This document shows, in pieces, positions 18,002 to 28,837 of a DNA stretch of 62,155 bases. Each line of letters starts with the position of its first letter. Positions within the stretch are counted from its first letter, which is position 1. Made by a program: the position numbers and the translations under genes. Under the pieces are notes generated by a model. That model was given only the letters and a program-made list of their open reading frames with translations, made no database searches and was not told the DNA's origin. Origin of the DNA: Pseudomonadota bacterium. Its GTDB lineage: Bacteria > Pseudomonadota > Gammaproteobacteria > Burkholderiales > Thiobacillaceae. The stretch lies in NCBI GenBank assembly GCA_030653935.1, contig JAURYL010000086.1, positions 1-62,155 on the forward strand, written 5' to 3'.

Positions 18002-18121
18002 GTAGCGCCGGCGTCTCGCCGGCGTCTTTTAAAAACGCCGGCGAGAGAGCGTGGTTGTTGTCGCCGGGGTTTTGGCGGCATTACAACCACGGCCTACCCC
18101 CTGCGGGTACGCCGGCGCTAC
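18002..18121. repeat. REP-like cluster (GTAGCGCCGGCG family) between cheR and a receptor gene
   Basis: A GTAGCGCCGGCGTCTCGCCG unit starts at 18002, an inverted ACGCCGGCG unit follows, and an inverted CGCCGGCGCTAC unit ends at 18121, one base before the receptor stop codon. The array fills the whole intergenic gap. Confidence 0.75.
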
Positions 18122-18122
18122 C

Positions 18123-20951
18123 TCAAAACTCTTCCCACTCGTTGTCAGCGCTCGCCGCCGCCGGGCTGGCCTTGGCCATGGCCCTGACCGGGCCGGGTGC
18201 GTGGGGTGCCTGGGCGATGGCGCGCGCGGCCGGGCGGGTGGGCGCAGGGTTATTTCGTCCGACCACCGGCGCGGCCGCGGCGGTGCGGAATACCGCCACC
18301 GCCTGGGTCAGACCGGCGGCCTGATCCTGGAGCGATTCCGCCGCCGCCGCCGCTTCTTCCACCAGCGCCGCGTTTTGCTGGGTGACTTCATCCATCTGCG
18401 CGATGGCTGAATTCACCTGTTCGATCCCCTGAGTCTGCTCGGTGGAGGCCGCACTGATTTCGCCCATGATGTCGGTGACCCGCTTCACCGCATCGACGAT
18501 CTCTTTCATGGTGTTGCCGGCCTGTTCCACCTGCTTGTAGCCGATGTTGACCTTGTCCACCGAGTCGCCGATCAAGGTCTTGATCTCCTTGGCGGCGCTG
18601 GCGGAACGCTGCGCCAGGCTGCGCACCTCGCCTGCCACCACTGCGAAACCGCGTCCCTGTTCGCCGGCCCGCGCGGCTTCCACGGCGGCATTCAAGGCGA
18701 GGATGTTGGTCTGGAAGGCGATGCCGTCGATGACGCTGATGATGTCGGCGATCTTCTTCGAGCTGTCGGCGATGGAGCCCATGGTTTGTACCACTGCGCC
18801 CACCACGTTGCCGCCCTTCATGGCGATGTCGGAAGCGCCACGGGCCAGTTGATTGGCCTGGCGCGCGTTATCGGCATTCTGCCGCACCGTGCTGGTGATC
18901 TGGTCCATGCTGGCGGCGGTTTCTTCCAGGCTGGAGGCCTGGCTTTCGGTGCGCCCGGAGAGGTCGGCATTGCCGCTGGCGATTTCGCGGGCGGCGGTGT
19001 TGATGGAGTCGGTGGCTTCGCGAATCTGGCTGACGATCTCGGAAAGGCGCTCGGAGGTGCCGTTGGCATCATCCTTGAGTTGGCCGATGAGGCCCTGATA
19101 GTCGGCGTTGATGCGCTCGCTGAGGTCGCCCGAGGCCAGTGCCTTGAGCACGCGGGCGACATCGTTCATGCCGCGTTCGCTGGTTTCCACCAGGCGGTTG
19201 ATGCCCTCGGCCAGTTGCAGGAAAAAGCCTTCCTTGCCCTCGGCCTTCAGCCGCCGGCTGAAGTCGCCCGCCGCCGCCGCGTTCACCAGGCTGGCGACTT
19301 CCTGTTCGACGGCGACTTCGCCGGTGCGGTCCTGCCACTGGGTGACACGGCCGCTGTATGCGCCTTCGGCGTTGAGGACCGGGCTGGCCGACAAATGCAG
19401 GATTCGACCGGCGACACGGGTATCGAACACACGGGTGTGATTGAAGCGTTCGGCATAGGCGGCCTTGATGCCTTCGTCCTCGAATACTCGCGAAACGGGC
19501 CCGCCCAGCATGCCTTCGGCGCTGAAGCCGGGATGGCGCTTGCCCAATTCCGGCGCCATATCGTTGAACAGTTTGCTGGCGGCCGGGTTCATGTAGAGCA
19601 GGGTGTGGTCCGCCTGCGACAAGGTCACCGGCAGCGTGATGCTGTCGAGCGCGATCTTGATGCGCAGATTCTCGTTGGCGGCGCGTCGGGTTTCCTCCAT
19701 ATCGAAACCCAGTTTGGTCTGCATCGACTCCAGGCCTTCCAGCACCTGGCCGATTTCGTCAGGACGGTCGATCTGGATGTGGTTCAGGTAGTTGCCCTCG
19801 GCGATGGCGTGGAACAGGCCTATGGTGCGTTGCAGCGGCTTGACGATGTCGCGGATCAACAGCCAGGCGAACCAGAGCGCCAACAGAATACCAAACGTCA
19901 TCCCGGCGAGGCCGAGGCTGAGCAGCAGGTGGTAACGCTCATGGGCCTGTTCGTAGCCGTTCCTGGCCGTGTCCTGCAAGGCCTGGCGCAGGGTTTCCAT
20001 CTTGTCGCGCGCCTCGCTGTAGAGCGGATTGACCTTGGTCAACAAAACCTGGGTGGCTTCGTTGTACTCGCCGGCCTTCAGGGCTTTTACCGCCGGTTGC
20101 AGGCCTTCCTTGACATAGCGGGTACGCGCATCGGCGAAAGTGGCGGCGGCGGTGCGGGTTTCAGCGGGAATCTCGATTTTGTCGAACTCCGCGATCAGCG
20201 CGCTGATCTTGTCGCGGTTGGCGAAAATGGTGTCGGCATGCTTGTCCACCGGATGATCATGCATTGCCGCGAAGGGGCTGGCGGGATCATGCTGTACCGC
20301 CAGCGCCACCTGGGTCTGGTTCTCGCTCATCAGGCGCACGATCTGGCCGACCAGGCGAATCGGCTCCAGGTTGTTGTGATAGAGCTTGCCCATGTCGCCG
20401 CTGGTGATCGCCAGGCCACCCAGGCCGATGGCGCTGCCCACCAGGATCATGCCCACCACCATGGTCATGATGCCAGTGAGCCGCGCCTTGATGGAGAGCC
20501 GTTTGAGGCCGCTCATTGCGCCGCCCGAACGCAGGCTGGCGCGCTTTTCACGGACCGCCTTGTAGTGCGCCTCTGCCGCCGCCACCTGTTCCCGATCCGG
20601 CTTGCGCCGCACCGAGAGATAACCCGTGGTCTGGCCGTTCTGGCGCAACGGGGTGACATGCGCTTCGACCCAATAATGGTCGCCGTTCTTGGTGCGGTTT
20701 TTTACCAGGCCCACCCAGGGCCGCCCAGCCTGGAGGTTGTCCCATAGGTTTTTGAACGCCTCGGCCGGCATGTCCGGGTGGCGCACGATGTTCTGCGGCG
20801 ATCCCAATAGTTCATCTCGGGTGTAGCCGCTGATGGCGACGAAGGTGTCGTTGACATGGGTGATGACGCCCCGCGCATCGGTGGTGGAAACGATGGTTTC
20901 CCCCTCCTGCATGAGTCGCTCGACGCCGGTGACGGGCATATTGACGCGCAT
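18123..20951 (-). CDS. Aer-like PAS chemoreceptor, paralogue 1
   Basis: About 942 residues. An N-terminal Aer-type PAS domain ([46 protein letters not shown]) is followed by a membrane-spanning four-helix-bundle region, HAMP, a second PAS-like region and the methyl-accepting signalling domain ([17 protein letters not shown]). It probably senses redox or energy state. The C-terminus ends in EWEEF, the WxxF-type tether for CheR/CheB, after an Ala/Pro-rich linker. The start at 20951 is supported by alignment with paralogue 2 and by the sigma-28-like promoter at 20998-21024, which an ATG at 20999 would overlap. Confidence 0.9.
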   Translation of the reverse strand: MRVNMPVTGVERLMQEGETIVSTTDARGVITHVNDTFVAISGYTRDELLGSPQNIVRHPDMPAEAFKNLWDNLQAGRPWVGLVKNRTKNGDHYWVEAHVTPLRQNGQTTGYLSVRRKPDREQVAAAEAHYKAVREKRASLRSGGAMSGLKRLSIKARLTGIMTMVVGMILVGSAIGLGGLAITSGDMGKLYHNNLEPIRLVGQIVRLMSENQTQVALAVQHDPASPFAAMHDHPVDKHADTIFANRDKISALIAEFDKIEIPAETRTAAATFADARTRYVKEGLQPAVKALKAGEYNEATQVLLTKVNPLYSEARDKMETLRQALQDTARNGYEQAHERYHLLLSLGLAGMTFGILLALWFAWLLIRDIVKPLQRTIGLFHAIAEGNYLNHIQIDRPDEIGQVLEGLESMQTKLGFDMEETRRAANENLRIKIALDSITLPVTLSQADHTLLYMNPAASKLFNDMAPELGKRHPGFSAEGMLGGPVSRVFEDEGIKAAYAERFNHTRVFDTRVAGRILHLSASPVLNAEGAYSGRVTQWQDRTGEVAVEQEVASLVNAAAAGDFSRRLKAEGKEGFFLQLAEGINRLVETSERGMNDVARVLKALASGDLSERINADYQGLIGQLKDDANGTSERLSEIVSQIREATDSINTAAREIASGNADLSGRTESQASSLEETAASMDQITSTVRQNADNARQANQLARGASDIAMKGGNVVGAVVQTMGSIADSSKKIADIISVIDGIAFQTNILALNAAVEAARAGEQGRGFAVVAGEVRSLAQRSASAAKEIKTLIGDSVDKVNIGYKQVEQAGNTMKEIVDAVKRVTDIMGEISAASTEQTQGIEQVNSAIAQMDEVTQQNAALVEEAAAAAESLQDQAAGLTQAVAVFRTAAAAPVVGRNNPAPTRPAARAIAQAPHAPGPVRAMAKASPAAASADNEWEEF

Positions 20952-20997
20952 GATTCTTCCCTCTGGACTAGCGGTTACGACCGCGATGACAGAGCTC

Positions 20998-21024
20998 ATT
21001 ACGGCAGACGGCGGGAATACTTTA
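20998..21024 (-). promoter_or_regulatory. Sigma-28 (FliA)-type promoter for the first receptor gene
   Basis: On the minus strand TAAAGTAT, 11 bases, then GCCGTAAT is close to the FliA consensus TAAAGTTT-N11-GCCGATAA. It lies about 47 bp before the chosen receptor ATG, so the receptor is likely part of the flagellar regulon. Confidence 0.7.
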
Positions 21025-21180
21025 GAGGTCTGGTCGAGACAAATCGAAAATATGGAACCGCCGAGCGCCGGGCGGGTCGATCAGCGTCGTGGGATGGAGA
21101 AACCAGCGTGGTGTTGACGGTGTTTTTCCTCCCCACGGGACCTCGCCCTTGCTTTTTGCCCCCTGTGCTAGCCTTGCCCC

Positions 21181-22386
21181 ATGAAAAAACGATCTTTGTC
21201 ACGACAACTTCTTTGCGTCCTGGGCTGTGCCTTGACCCTGGCGGCGCATGCCGATGAGACCCCGGATTTCTCCACCTGGCTCGCCCAGTTTCGCGAGGAG
21301 GCCCAGGCGCAGGGCATCTCCCAGGCCACCCTGGATGCCGCGCTGACCGGCCTCCAGCCGTTGCCGGAGGTGATTGCGCTGGACCAGCGGCAGCCGGAAT
21401 TCATTCAGACTTTCTGGACTTATCTGGACAGGCGTCTCAGCCCCTGGCGGATCGAGCGCGGCCAGGCGCTGCTGCTGGAGCACAAGGCACTGCTGGAGGA
21501 AGTGCGGGCGCGCTACGGCATTCCCGCCGGCGTACTCGTTGCCTTCTGGGGGCTGGAAACCAATTACGGCACTTATCTCGGCAATTTTTCCATTCCCACC
21601 GCACTTGCCACCCTGGCGTTCGATCCACGCCGCGCCGGCTTCTTTCGCCGCGAATTGCTGCAATCGCTGCGCATCATCGACGCCGGCCATGTCACCGCCG
21701 CTGACATGAAAGGCTCCTGGGCCGGGGCGATGGGGCAGATGCAGTTCATGCCCTCCACTTACCTGCGCTACGCCGTGGATGGTGACGGTGATGGACACAA
21801 GAACCTGTGGGGCTCGCTGCCGGATGCCTTCCACTCTGCCGGCTCTTTTCTCCGCGAACTCGGCTGGAAACCGGGTGAACTATGGGGGCGCGAGGTTCGC
21901 CTGCCGGCGCGTTTCGACTGGGAATCCGCACATCCCAAAGTGAAGAAGCCAGTCAGCGACTGGGCGAAACTGGGCGTGACCCAGGCTGATGGTTCTCCGC
22001 TTCCCGAATCCGACCTGGCTGGCGCCATCCTCCTGCCACAGGGTCGGGCCGGTCCCGCCTTCCTGGTCTACCGCAATTTCGAAGTGATCATGAACTGGAA
22101 CCGTTCGGTCAACTATGCCCTGGCGGTGGGCCTCCTGTCCGACCGCCTGCTCGGCCTGCCGGAGGTGCGCAATGGCCGCGATGCCGATAACCGCGCCTTG
22201 AGCCGCGAACAGGTGATGGAAATGCAGCAGTTGCTGGCGGCGCGCGGGCTGGATGTCGGAGAGCCGGATGGCTTGCCCGGGCCACGGACACGTCTGGCCA
22301 TCCGCGCCTGGCAGAAAGCGGCGGGGGTGCCGGTGGATGGTTACGCTTCGGTGAGCTTGCTGGAGCAGTTGCAAAGGGTGCCGTAG
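21181..22386 (+). CDS. Lytic murein transglycosylase, MltB type, with peptidoglycan-binding domain
   Basis: The 401-residue periplasmic enzyme has a signal peptide (cleavage likely after AAHA, residue 24). The catalytic Glu is E126 in FWGLETNYG. GAMGQMQFMPSTYLRYAVDG is the second conserved motif, and the C-terminus is a PG_binding_1 domain (PDGLPGPRTRLAIRAWQKAA). It cleaves the glycan strand to form 1,6-anhydromuropeptides. No lipobox Cys is seen at a convincing position, so it may be soluble. It lies alone on the plus strand inside the receptor cluster; the stop codon TAG belongs to a REP unit. Confidence 0.9.
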   Translation: MKKRSLSRQLLCVLGCALTLAAHADETPDFSTWLAQFREEAQAQGISQATLDAALTGLQPLPEVIALDQRQPEFIQTFWTYLDRRLSPWRIERGQALLLEHKALLEEVRARYGIPAGVLVAFWGLETNYGTYLGNFSIPTALATLAFDPRRAGFFRRELLQSLRIIDAGHVTAADMKGSWAGAMGQMQFMPSTYLRYAVDGDGDGHKNLWGSLPDAFHSAGSFLRELGWKPGELWGREVRLPARFDWESAHPKVKKPVSDWAKLGVTQADGSPLPESDLAGAILLPQGRAGPAFLVYRNFEVIMNWNRSVNYALAVGLLSDRLLGLPEVRNGRDADNRALSREQVMEMQQLLAARGLDVGEPDGLPGPRTRLAIRAWQKAAGVPVDGYASVSLLEQLQRVP

Positions 22387-22516
22387 GAGCGGACCGTGTC
22401 CGCGATTGCGACCGTCGGCGATCTCTTCGTAGCGCAGCGCTTCCCAGGGTGCCGTAGGAGCGGACCGTGTCCGCGATTGCGACGGTGGTTATCGCGGACA
22501 CGGTCCGCTCCTACGG
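22382..22516. repeat. REP-like cluster (GTAGGAGCGGACCGTG family)
   Basis: Two direct copies start at 22382 and 22453 as CGTAGGAGCGGACCGTGTCC, continuing CGCGATTGCGAC. An inverted copy occupies 22491-22516. The first copy supplies the TAG stop codon of the transglycosylase gene. The cluster separates that gene from the convergent receptor gene. Confidence 0.8.
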
Positions 22517-22520
22517 CGCG

Positions 22521-25391
22521 CTAAAACTCTTCCCACTCATCGTCAGCACCTGAACCGGCTGCGATAGCCTTGGCCATCGCCCGCACCGGCGCGGGAGCGC
22601 GGGCTGCCGGCGCGGCGACGCGCGAGACCGGGCGGGCCACTCGTCCACCCGCGGGCACTGTAGCCGCCGCGACGCGGAACACCGCCACCGCCTGGGTCAG
22701 ACCGGCGGCCTGATCCTGGAGCGATTCCGCCGCCGCCGCCGCTTCTTCCACCAGCGCCGCGTTTTGCTGGGTGACTTCATCCATCTGCGCGATGGCTGAA
22801 TTCACCTGTTCGATCCCCTGGGTCTGCTCGGTGGAGGCCGCACTGATCTCGCCCATGATGTCGGTGACCCGTTTCACCGCCTCGACGATCTCGTTCATGG
22901 TGCTGCCGGCCTGTTCCACCAGTTTGTAGCCATCGCTGACCTTGTCCACCGAATCGGAGATGAGGCCCTTGATTTCCTTGGCCGCCGCCGCCGAGCGTTG
23001 CGCCAGGCTGCGCACCTCACCCGCCACCACGGCGAAGCCGCGCCCTTGTTCGCCGGCCCGCGCGGCTTCCACGGCAGCGTTCAAGGCCAGGATGTTGGTC
23101 TGGAAGGCGATGCCGTCGATGACGCTGATGATGTCGGCGATCTTCTTCGAACTGTCGGCGATGGAGCCCATGGTCTGTACCACTGCGCCCACCACGCTGC
23201 CGCCCTTCACCGCGATGTCGGAAGCGCCACGGGCCAGTTGATTGGCCTGGCGGGCGTTGTCGGCGTTCTGGCGGACGGTGCTGGTGATCTCCTCCATGCT
23301 GGAGGCGGTCTCCTCCAGGCTGGACGCCTGGGACTCGGTGCGCCCGGAGAGGTCGGCATTGCCGCTGGCGATTTCGCGGGCGGCGGTATTGATGGAGTCG
23401 GTGGCTTCGCGAATCTGGCTGACGATCTCGGCAAGATTGGCCGTGGTGCTGTTGGCATCATCCTTGAGCTGGCCGATGAGGCCTTGATAGTCGGCGTCGA
23501 TGCGTTCGCTGAGGTCACCCGAGGCCAGGGCCTTGAGCACGCGGGCGACATCGTTCATGCCATGTTCGGAGGTTTCCACCAGGCGGTTGATGCCCTCGGC
23601 CAGTTGCAGGAAGAAGCCTTCCTTGCCTTCCGCTTTCAGGCGCCGGCTGAAGTCGCCGGCGGCGGCCGCGTTGACCAGGCTGGCGATTTCCTGTTCGACG
23701 GCGACTTCGGTGGTGCGGTCGCTCCATTCCACCACGGCACCCAGGCGTTCGCCCTGGTCGTTGATCACCGGATTGGCCACCACGGTCATGCTGCGCACGC
23801 CGATGTTGAGCGCGCTGCGATAAGTGCCGTTGAGGTTGGCGAGGAGGCCGGCCTGATGGCCGGGGTTCTTGTGGAAGGCGTCGATGTTGCTGCCCAGCAG
23901 TTTGTCGGCATCGAAATGGGGCAGTTGCCGGCGGATGTCGGCTTCGGCATTCTTGAACAGGCTCAGCACCGCCTTGTTGGCGTAGACGATGCGGCGTTCC
24001 GTGTCGGCCATCATGACGCCGGAAGAGACGTTATCCAGCGCGATCTTCACACGCAGGCTTTCGTTGGCGATGCGGCGCGATTCGGCGACGTCGAAGCCCA
24101 GCTTGATCTGCATGTTGGCCAGCGCCTCCAGCACCTTGCCGATTTCATCGTGGCGATCGACCTGGATGGCGTTGTCGTAGCGGCCTTCGGAAATCTTGTC
24201 GAAGTAGCCCATGGTGCGCTGTAACGGCAGCACGACGGCGCGGATCAGCATCCAGCCCATGACGCCGGCGCCGGCGATGGCGACGAGAAAGACCAGCAGC
24301 ATGAGGTTCTGCAATGTCGCGGCGCGCGCCTCGGCGACCTGGCGCTGTTCCTGTGCGTATTCGTCCAGCGCGCCGAGCAGGGCGTTGGTATCGACGTTGA
24401 GAGTCTTGTAGAGCGGGTTGATGCTGTCGATCAGCAGGTCGCCGATGTCATCGTACATCTCGGCCTGGAGCGCGGACTTGGCGGGCAGGATGCCATCGAG
24501 GCCGAAACGTGTGCGCGAGGTCTGGAAGGTTTCGAGGGCGGCCTTGACCTTGCCGGTGGCGGCGATTTCGGGATCGAACTCGATTTTCGACAGTTTCGCC
24601 CAGCCTTCGGTGATCTTGTTGCTGTTGTCGGTGATGGCATCAAGGTGGACCTGAATGCCGTGATCGTGCAGTTTGGCGAGCGGGTAGGCCGGGTTGTGCT
24701 GCATCCCGAGCAACACCTGGCCACGGCTGTCGGCGAGCAGGTAGCGGATCTCGTCGGCCAGCTTGGCCGGTTCCAGGGCGCGCGAGTAGACCTCTTCGAT
24801 GATGCTGTTCGACTTGTTCATGCCGACAATGCCGAGGCCGCCGATGATCGCCAGAAACAGCGCCATCATCACGGCGGCGCCGGTCAGGCGGGCGCGCAGG
24901 CTGAGGTTTTGCAGGTTTTCCAGGATGCCGCGCGGGCCGGTGTGGAGCAGGCGGCCTTCCTTGAGATAGATGCCCTTGGCGCGGCCTTCTCGGATGTCCT
25001 TGTACAGCGCCTCGGCGGCGGCCACCTCGTCACGGCCGGGTTTGGCGCGGATTGAAAGATAGCCGGTGATCGCGCCGTCTTTCTTGATCGGGCTGGCATA
25101 GGCGCGCACCCAGTAGTGGTCGCCGTTCTTGCGCCGGTTCTTCACCAGGCCGGACCAGGGGTGGCCGGCCGCCAGGGTGTCCCACAAATCCTTGAAGGCA
25201 ACCTCGGGCATGTCCGGGTGGCGCAGGAGGTTGTGCGGCGCGCCCATCAGTTCGGATTCGGAAAAGCCGCTGGCCTCGATGAAATCGGGGTTGCAGAAGG
25301 TGATGATGCCCCTGGTGTCGGTGGCGGAAACGATCTGGATGCCGTCTTTCAGCATGTATTCGTTGCCGCTTACTGGGAGATTCTGGCGCAT
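22521..25391 (-). CDS. Aer-like PAS chemoreceptor, paralogue 2
   Basis: The 956-residue receptor has the same architecture as paralogue 1: Aer-type PAS ([35 protein letters not shown]), membrane bundle, HAMP, a PAS-like sensor region ([20 protein letters not shown]) and a signalling domain nearly identical to paralogue 1 over roughly 400 residues. The C-terminus again ends in EWEEF. The sensory parts differ much more than the signalling part, as expected after duplication with gene conversion or strong constraint. Probably co-transcribed from the receptor gene upstream at 28215. Confidence 0.9.
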   Translation of the reverse strand: MRQNLPVSGNEYMLKDGIQIVSATDTRGIITFCNPDFIEASGFSESELMGAPHNLLRHPDMPEVAFKDLWDTLAAGHPWSGLVKNRRKNGDHYWVRAYASPIKKDGAITGYLSIRAKPGRDEVAAAEALYKDIREGRAKGIYLKEGRLLHTGPRGILENLQNLSLRARLTGAAVMMALFLAIIGGLGIVGMNKSNSIIEEVYSRALEPAKLADEIRYLLADSRGQVLLGMQHNPAYPLAKLHDHGIQVHLDAITDNSNKITEGWAKLSKIEFDPEIAATGKVKAALETFQTSRTRFGLDGILPAKSALQAEMYDDIGDLLIDSINPLYKTLNVDTNALLGALDEYAQEQRQVAEARAATLQNLMLLVFLVAIAGAGVMGWMLIRAVVLPLQRTMGYFDKISEGRYDNAIQVDRHDEIGKVLEALANMQIKLGFDVAESRRIANESLRVKIALDNVSSGVMMADTERRIVYANKAVLSLFKNAEADIRRQLPHFDADKLLGSNIDAFHKNPGHQAGLLANLNGTYRSALNIGVRSMTVVANPVINDQGERLGAVVEWSDRTTEVAVEQEIASLVNAAAAGDFSRRLKAEGKEGFFLQLAEGINRLVETSEHGMNDVARVLKALASGDLSERIDADYQGLIGQLKDDANSTTANLAEIVSQIREATDSINTAAREIASGNADLSGRTESQASSLEETASSMEEITSTVRQNADNARQANQLARGASDIAVKGGSVVGAVVQTMGSIADSSKKIADIISVIDGIAFQTNILALNAAVEAARAGEQGRGFAVVAGEVRSLAQRSAAAAKEIKGLISDSVDKVSDGYKLVEQAGSTMNEIVEAVKRVTDIMGEISAASTEQTQGIEQVNSAIAQMDEVTQQNAALVEEAAAAAESLQDQAAGLTQAVAVFRVAAATVPAGGRVARPVSRVAAPAARAPAPVRAMAKAIAAGSGADDEWEEF

Positions 25392-25422
25392 GGTGCGTGC
25401 TCCTGTTTTTGATGCTTTTCAT

Positions 25423-25456
25423 GTAGGTTGGGCACGCTGCGCTTTGCCCAACCTAC
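25423..25456. repeat. REP-like hairpin, family 1
   Basis: A single near-perfect palindrome GTAGGTTGGGCACG...GCCCAACCTAC lies between two receptor genes. Confidence 0.75.
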
Positions 25457-25461
25457 AGGTT

Positions 25462-28215
25462 TCAATGGCTGTGGTGCCGTTTCATGGCAACGATGTGTTG
25501 CACGGTGCGGTTGGAGAGATCGAAGAAGTCGCCCACCAGCATGGCGTTGGCGCCGTCTTTGTCGCCCTTCTGCGCGTGGCGCAGGATGTCGGCGGCACAA
25601 ACGTGGAAGTCGGCATGGGTATGGCGCAAGGGCTCGTATTCCGGTGTGTGCGCGTATTCCTTGCCGGCACCGTAGATCCATTTGCCCAAGGCGCACAGAT
25701 TGTCCTTGCAGACGTCGTCCGGGTTCAGGTTGCGCTCCTCGCCGCCGCCGATGGCGCTGCGCAGCTTCTGCTTCCAGGCCTGGTGCGCGTCGATGATGGC
25801 GTCGAAATCGACATCGCTGGCGTGGCTGGGGAGCGTCGCAGCGGGTAGCGATTTACGCGCCTGGGGCAGGGCCTGCGGCGCCACCGGTTTCTCCCGTGCG
25901 ATGCCGGGAGTGGGCTTGGGAGTGGACTTGGGTGTGGGCCTGGGCGTATTGGCGGTGGTCATGCGGGCGTTCCGCCCACCTGCCGGCAGAGATGCCGGCG
26001 CTACATAAAACACGGCGACCGCCTGGCTCAGCGCTGCTGCCTGATCCTGCAAGGTTTCCGCCGCCGCCGCCGCTTCTTCCACCAGCGCCGCGTTCTGCTG
26101 CGTGGCTTCGTCCATCTGGCCGATGGCGTTGTTGACCTGTTGAATGCCCTGGCTCTGTTCGCCGCTGGCGGCGCTGATCTCGCCCATGATGTCGGTGACT
26201 CGTTTCACCGCATCGACGATTTCGTCCATGGTGTGGCCGGCCTGTTCCACCTGCTTGTAGCCGATGTTGACCTTGTCCACCGAATCGCCGATCAGGGCCT
26301 TGATCTCCTTGGCAGCACCGGCGGAACGCTGCGCCAGGCTGCGCACTTCGCCCGCCACCACGGCGAAACCACGCCCTTGTTCGCCGGCCCGCGCGGCTTC
26401 CACGGCAGCGTTGAGGGCAAGGATGTTGGTCTGGAAGGCGATGCCGTCGATGACGCTGATGATGTCGGCGATCTTCTTCGAGCTACTGGCGATGGCGCCC
26501 ATGGTGTGCACGACCTCGCCCACCACGTCGCCCCCCTTCACCGCGATGTCGGACGCGCCACGGGCCAGTTGGTTGGCCTGGCGGGCGTTGTCGGCGTTCT
26601 GCCGCACCGTGCTGGTGAACTCTTCCATGCTGGAAGCGGTTTCTTCCAGATTGGACGCCTGGGCCTCGGTGCGCCCGGAGAGGTCGGCGTTGCCGCTGGC
26701 AATCTCGCGGGCGGCGGTGTTGATGGCGTCGGTGGCTTCGCGGATCTGAGTGACGATCTCGGAAAGATGCGTGCTGGTGGCGTTGGTGGCGTTCTTGAGT
26801 TCTCCGAACATGCCTTGGTAATCGCGGTCGATGCGCTGGCTCAGGTCGCCCTGCGAGAGTGCCCGCAGCACGCGGGCAACATCGTTCATGCCGTGTTCCG
26901 TGGTTTCCAGCAGACGGTTGATGCCTTCCGAGATTTGCAGGAAGAAACCTTCCTTGCCGGTCTTTTCGAGGCGCTGGCTGAAGTCGCCGAAGCTGGCGGC
27001 TTCCACCAGACTGGCGATTTCGCGCTCGGCGGCGACTTCGCTGGTGCGGTCGCCCCACTGGACGATGGAGCCCAGGTGCTGGCCCTGGTCATCGATCACC
27101 GGGTTGGCGACGACGGTCATGGTGCGGCCGCCGATCATCAACGTGCCTTTGTGGGTACCACGGAGGTTGCTCAGCATGCCGGCCTGATGGCCGGGGTGCT
27201 TGTGATAGCTGTCGATGCTGCTGCCCAGGAGTTTGTCCGGGTCGAAGTTCGGCAACTGTTTGCGCAGGTCTGCCGCCGCGCGCTTGAACAGCGCCTGCGT
27301 GGCCTTGTTGACATAGATGATGCGGCGCTCGTTGTCGGCCATCATGACGTTGGAATCGACGTTATCGAGGGCGAAGCGGATGCGCTGGCCTTCCTGCGCG
27401 CTGGCTTCGGCGGTCGCGACGTCCTGGCGCAATTTGTCGCGCAGACGTTTGAAACTTTCCGCGACGGCGCCGATTTCGTCACGGCGATCCACCACCACGT
27501 CAGCGCTCGCATCGCCGGCGGCGATGGCGTCGATCTCGCCGGACAGGCGTTGCAACGGCCGCACGATGGCGCGCAGCAGCAGCACCACGAACAGCAACGC
27601 CAGCGCGGCACCAACACCACCGATCACCCAGGCCAGCAGGTGTTGCTGGTCATATTCCGCCGCCGCCATGTTGTACTCGGCGCGGGCATAGGACAACTGG
27701 ATGATGAGCAGGGTGTTGAGATGGCCGCTGATCGGGTCGATGGCGGCATAGAGCGGGCCGATGTTGGCCTGAAGCTGATCCTCCACCTTGCCGCTCTTGC
27801 CCTGGAGCTCGGCCTGTACTTTTTCGATCTCGGCGTCGGCGGCGGCGAACAGGGGGGGCGCCTGGTCGACCAGCAGTTTGTCGTCGGCGCTGATTTCGCC
27901 GGCGATATACAGGCCCCAGGAATCCTTGATGGTCTGGCGCGCTTCGCTGATGGACTGGCTTGCCTCCTCGGCGGTGAAGACGCCGGCGTTGGCCTTGTTG
28001 CTGGCGTCGATGATGGCGACGGCATAAGCGTCGGCGACGCTCTTCAAATGGCTGAACGGCAGCACGCGGCCGTTGACCACGGTCTCCAGCCCTTGGTTGG
28101 CGTGCTTCATGCCGAGTATGCCGGTGGCGCCGACGATGACGATGACCAGGATGATCTGAATGAAGATGGCGATCAGCCGGGTCTTGATGGACAGATTGGC
28201 GAGCCAGTTTTTCAT
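25462..28215 (-). CDS. Chemoreceptor with C-terminal zinc-binding CZB domain
   Basis: The 917-residue receptor has an N-terminal membrane anchor ([20 protein letters not shown]), a periplasmic four-helix-bundle sensor, HAMP, a PAS-like region ([20 protein letters not shown]), the signalling domain and, after a Lys/Pro/Thr-rich linker, a CZB domain. CZB residues are visible: [22 protein letters not shown] and HADFH. CZB domains bind zinc and have been linked to sensing of oxidants such as hypochlorous acid. Unlike its two neighbours it lacks the EWEEF tether. cheW lies 14 bp upstream. Confidence 0.9.
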   Translation of the reverse strand: MKNWLANLSIKTRLIAIFIQIILVIVIVGATGILGMKHANQGLETVVNGRVLPFSHLKSVADAYAVAIIDASNKANAGVFTAEEASQSISEARQTIKDSWGLYIAGEISADDKLLVDQAPPLFAAADAEIEKVQAELQGKSGKVEDQLQANIGPLYAAIDPISGHLNTLLIIQLSYARAEYNMAAAEYDQQHLLAWVIGGVGAALALLFVVLLLRAIVRPLQRLSGEIDAIAAGDASADVVVDRRDEIGAVAESFKRLRDKLRQDVATAEASAQEGQRIRFALDNVDSNVMMADNERRIIYVNKATQALFKRAAADLRKQLPNFDPDKLLGSSIDSYHKHPGHQAGMLSNLRGTHKGTLMIGGRTMTVVANPVIDDQGQHLGSIVQWGDRTSEVAAEREIASLVEAASFGDFSQRLEKTGKEGFFLQISEGINRLLETTEHGMNDVARVLRALSQGDLSQRIDRDYQGMFGELKNATNATSTHLSEIVTQIREATDAINTAAREIASGNADLSGRTEAQASNLEETASSMEEFTSTVRQNADNARQANQLARGASDIAVKGGDVVGEVVHTMGAIASSSKKIADIISVIDGIAFQTNILALNAAVEAARAGEQGRGFAVVAGEVRSLAQRSAGAAKEIKALIGDSVDKVNIGYKQVEQAGHTMDEIVDAVKRVTDIMGEISAASGEQSQGIQQVNNAIGQMDEATQQNAALVEEAAAAAETLQDQAAALSQAVAVFYVAPASLPAGGRNARMTTANTPRPTPKSTPKPTPGIAREKPVAPQALPQARKSLPAATLPSHASDVDFDAIIDAHQAWKQKLRSAIGGGEERNLNPDDVCKDNLCALGKWIYGAGKEYAHTPEYEPLRHTHADFHVCAADILRHAQKGDKDGANAMLVGDFFDLSNRTVQHIVAMKRHHSH

Positions 28216-28228
28216 TGTCGTTATCTCC

Positions 28229-28711
28229 TCAGGCCGTGGCCGCTTCGACCAGGGACATTTCCGAACTGGTCATGAGTTTTTCGATGTCCACGACGATGAT
28301 CATGCGGTCTTCCACCGTGCCGAGGCCGACGATGTAGCGGGTATTGAGAATCGAGCCGAACTCGGGTGCCGCGTGCAGGTTGTCGGAACTCAACTGGATG
28401 ACATCGGAGACGCCATCGACGACGACGCCCATCACCCGCTTGCCGATGTTGAGGATGATGACCACGGTGAATTGATCGTAGGTGGGTTCGCCCAGGCTGA
28501 ACTTGATCCTGAGATCGACGATGGGAACGATGACGCCGCGCAGGTTGATCACGCCCTTGATGAAGGGGGGCGAGTTGGCGATCTTGGTCACCGCGTCATA
28601 GCCGCGGATTTCCTGCACCTTGAGGATGTCGATGCCGTATTCCTCGGCGCCCAGGGTAAAGGTGAGGAATTCGCCGGAATTGGCGGTTCCCGAGTTGTCG
28701 CTGTGTTCCAT
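28229..28711 (-). CDS. cheW: Chemotaxis coupling protein CheW
   Basis: The 160-residue CheW couples receptors to Che[21 protein letters not shown] and [20 protein letters not shown] are typical of the SH3-like fold. It is transcribed between cheA and the CZB receptor, so stoichiometric expression with both is likely. A REP pair and a nine-G run separate it from cheA. Confidence 0.93.
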   Translation of the reverse strand: MEHSDNSGTANSGEFLTFTLGAEEYGIDILKVQEIRGYDAVTKIANSPPFIKGVINLRGVIVPIVDLRIKFSLGEPTYDQFTVVIILNIGKRVMGVVVDGVSDVIQLSSDNLHAAPEFGSILNTRYIVGLGTVEDRMIIVVDIEKLMTSSEMSLVEAATA

Positions 28712-28729
28712 TCGTCTCTCCTCAGACTC

Positions 28730-28802
28730 GTAGGTTGGGCAAAGCGCAGCGTGCCCAACATGGCGGCGGGTTGTTGGGCACGCTTCGCTTTGCCCAACCT
28801 AC
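28730..28802. repeat. Inverted pair of family-1 REP-like hairpins
   Basis: GTAGGTTGGGCAAAGCGCAG and its inverted partner ending GCCCAACCTAC enclose a 13-16 bp loop between cheA and cheW. Confidence 0.8.
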
Positions 28803-28817
28803 GTTTGCTGTATTAAA

Positions 28818-28826
28818 GGGGGGGGG
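28818..28826 (+). repeat. Nine-base G tract between cheA and cheW
   Basis: Nine consecutive G lie 11 bases past the cheA stop codon, between the REP pair and cheA. It is outside any gene, so length change would affect only the transcript. Confidence 0.6.
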
Positions 28827-28837
28827 CGCCATCGGGC

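Noticed and set aside
26140..28275. 711-codon plus-strand frame opposite the CZB receptor
   Set aside because: Antisense shadow of a highly repetitive coiled-coil gene; no domain and no sensible start signal.
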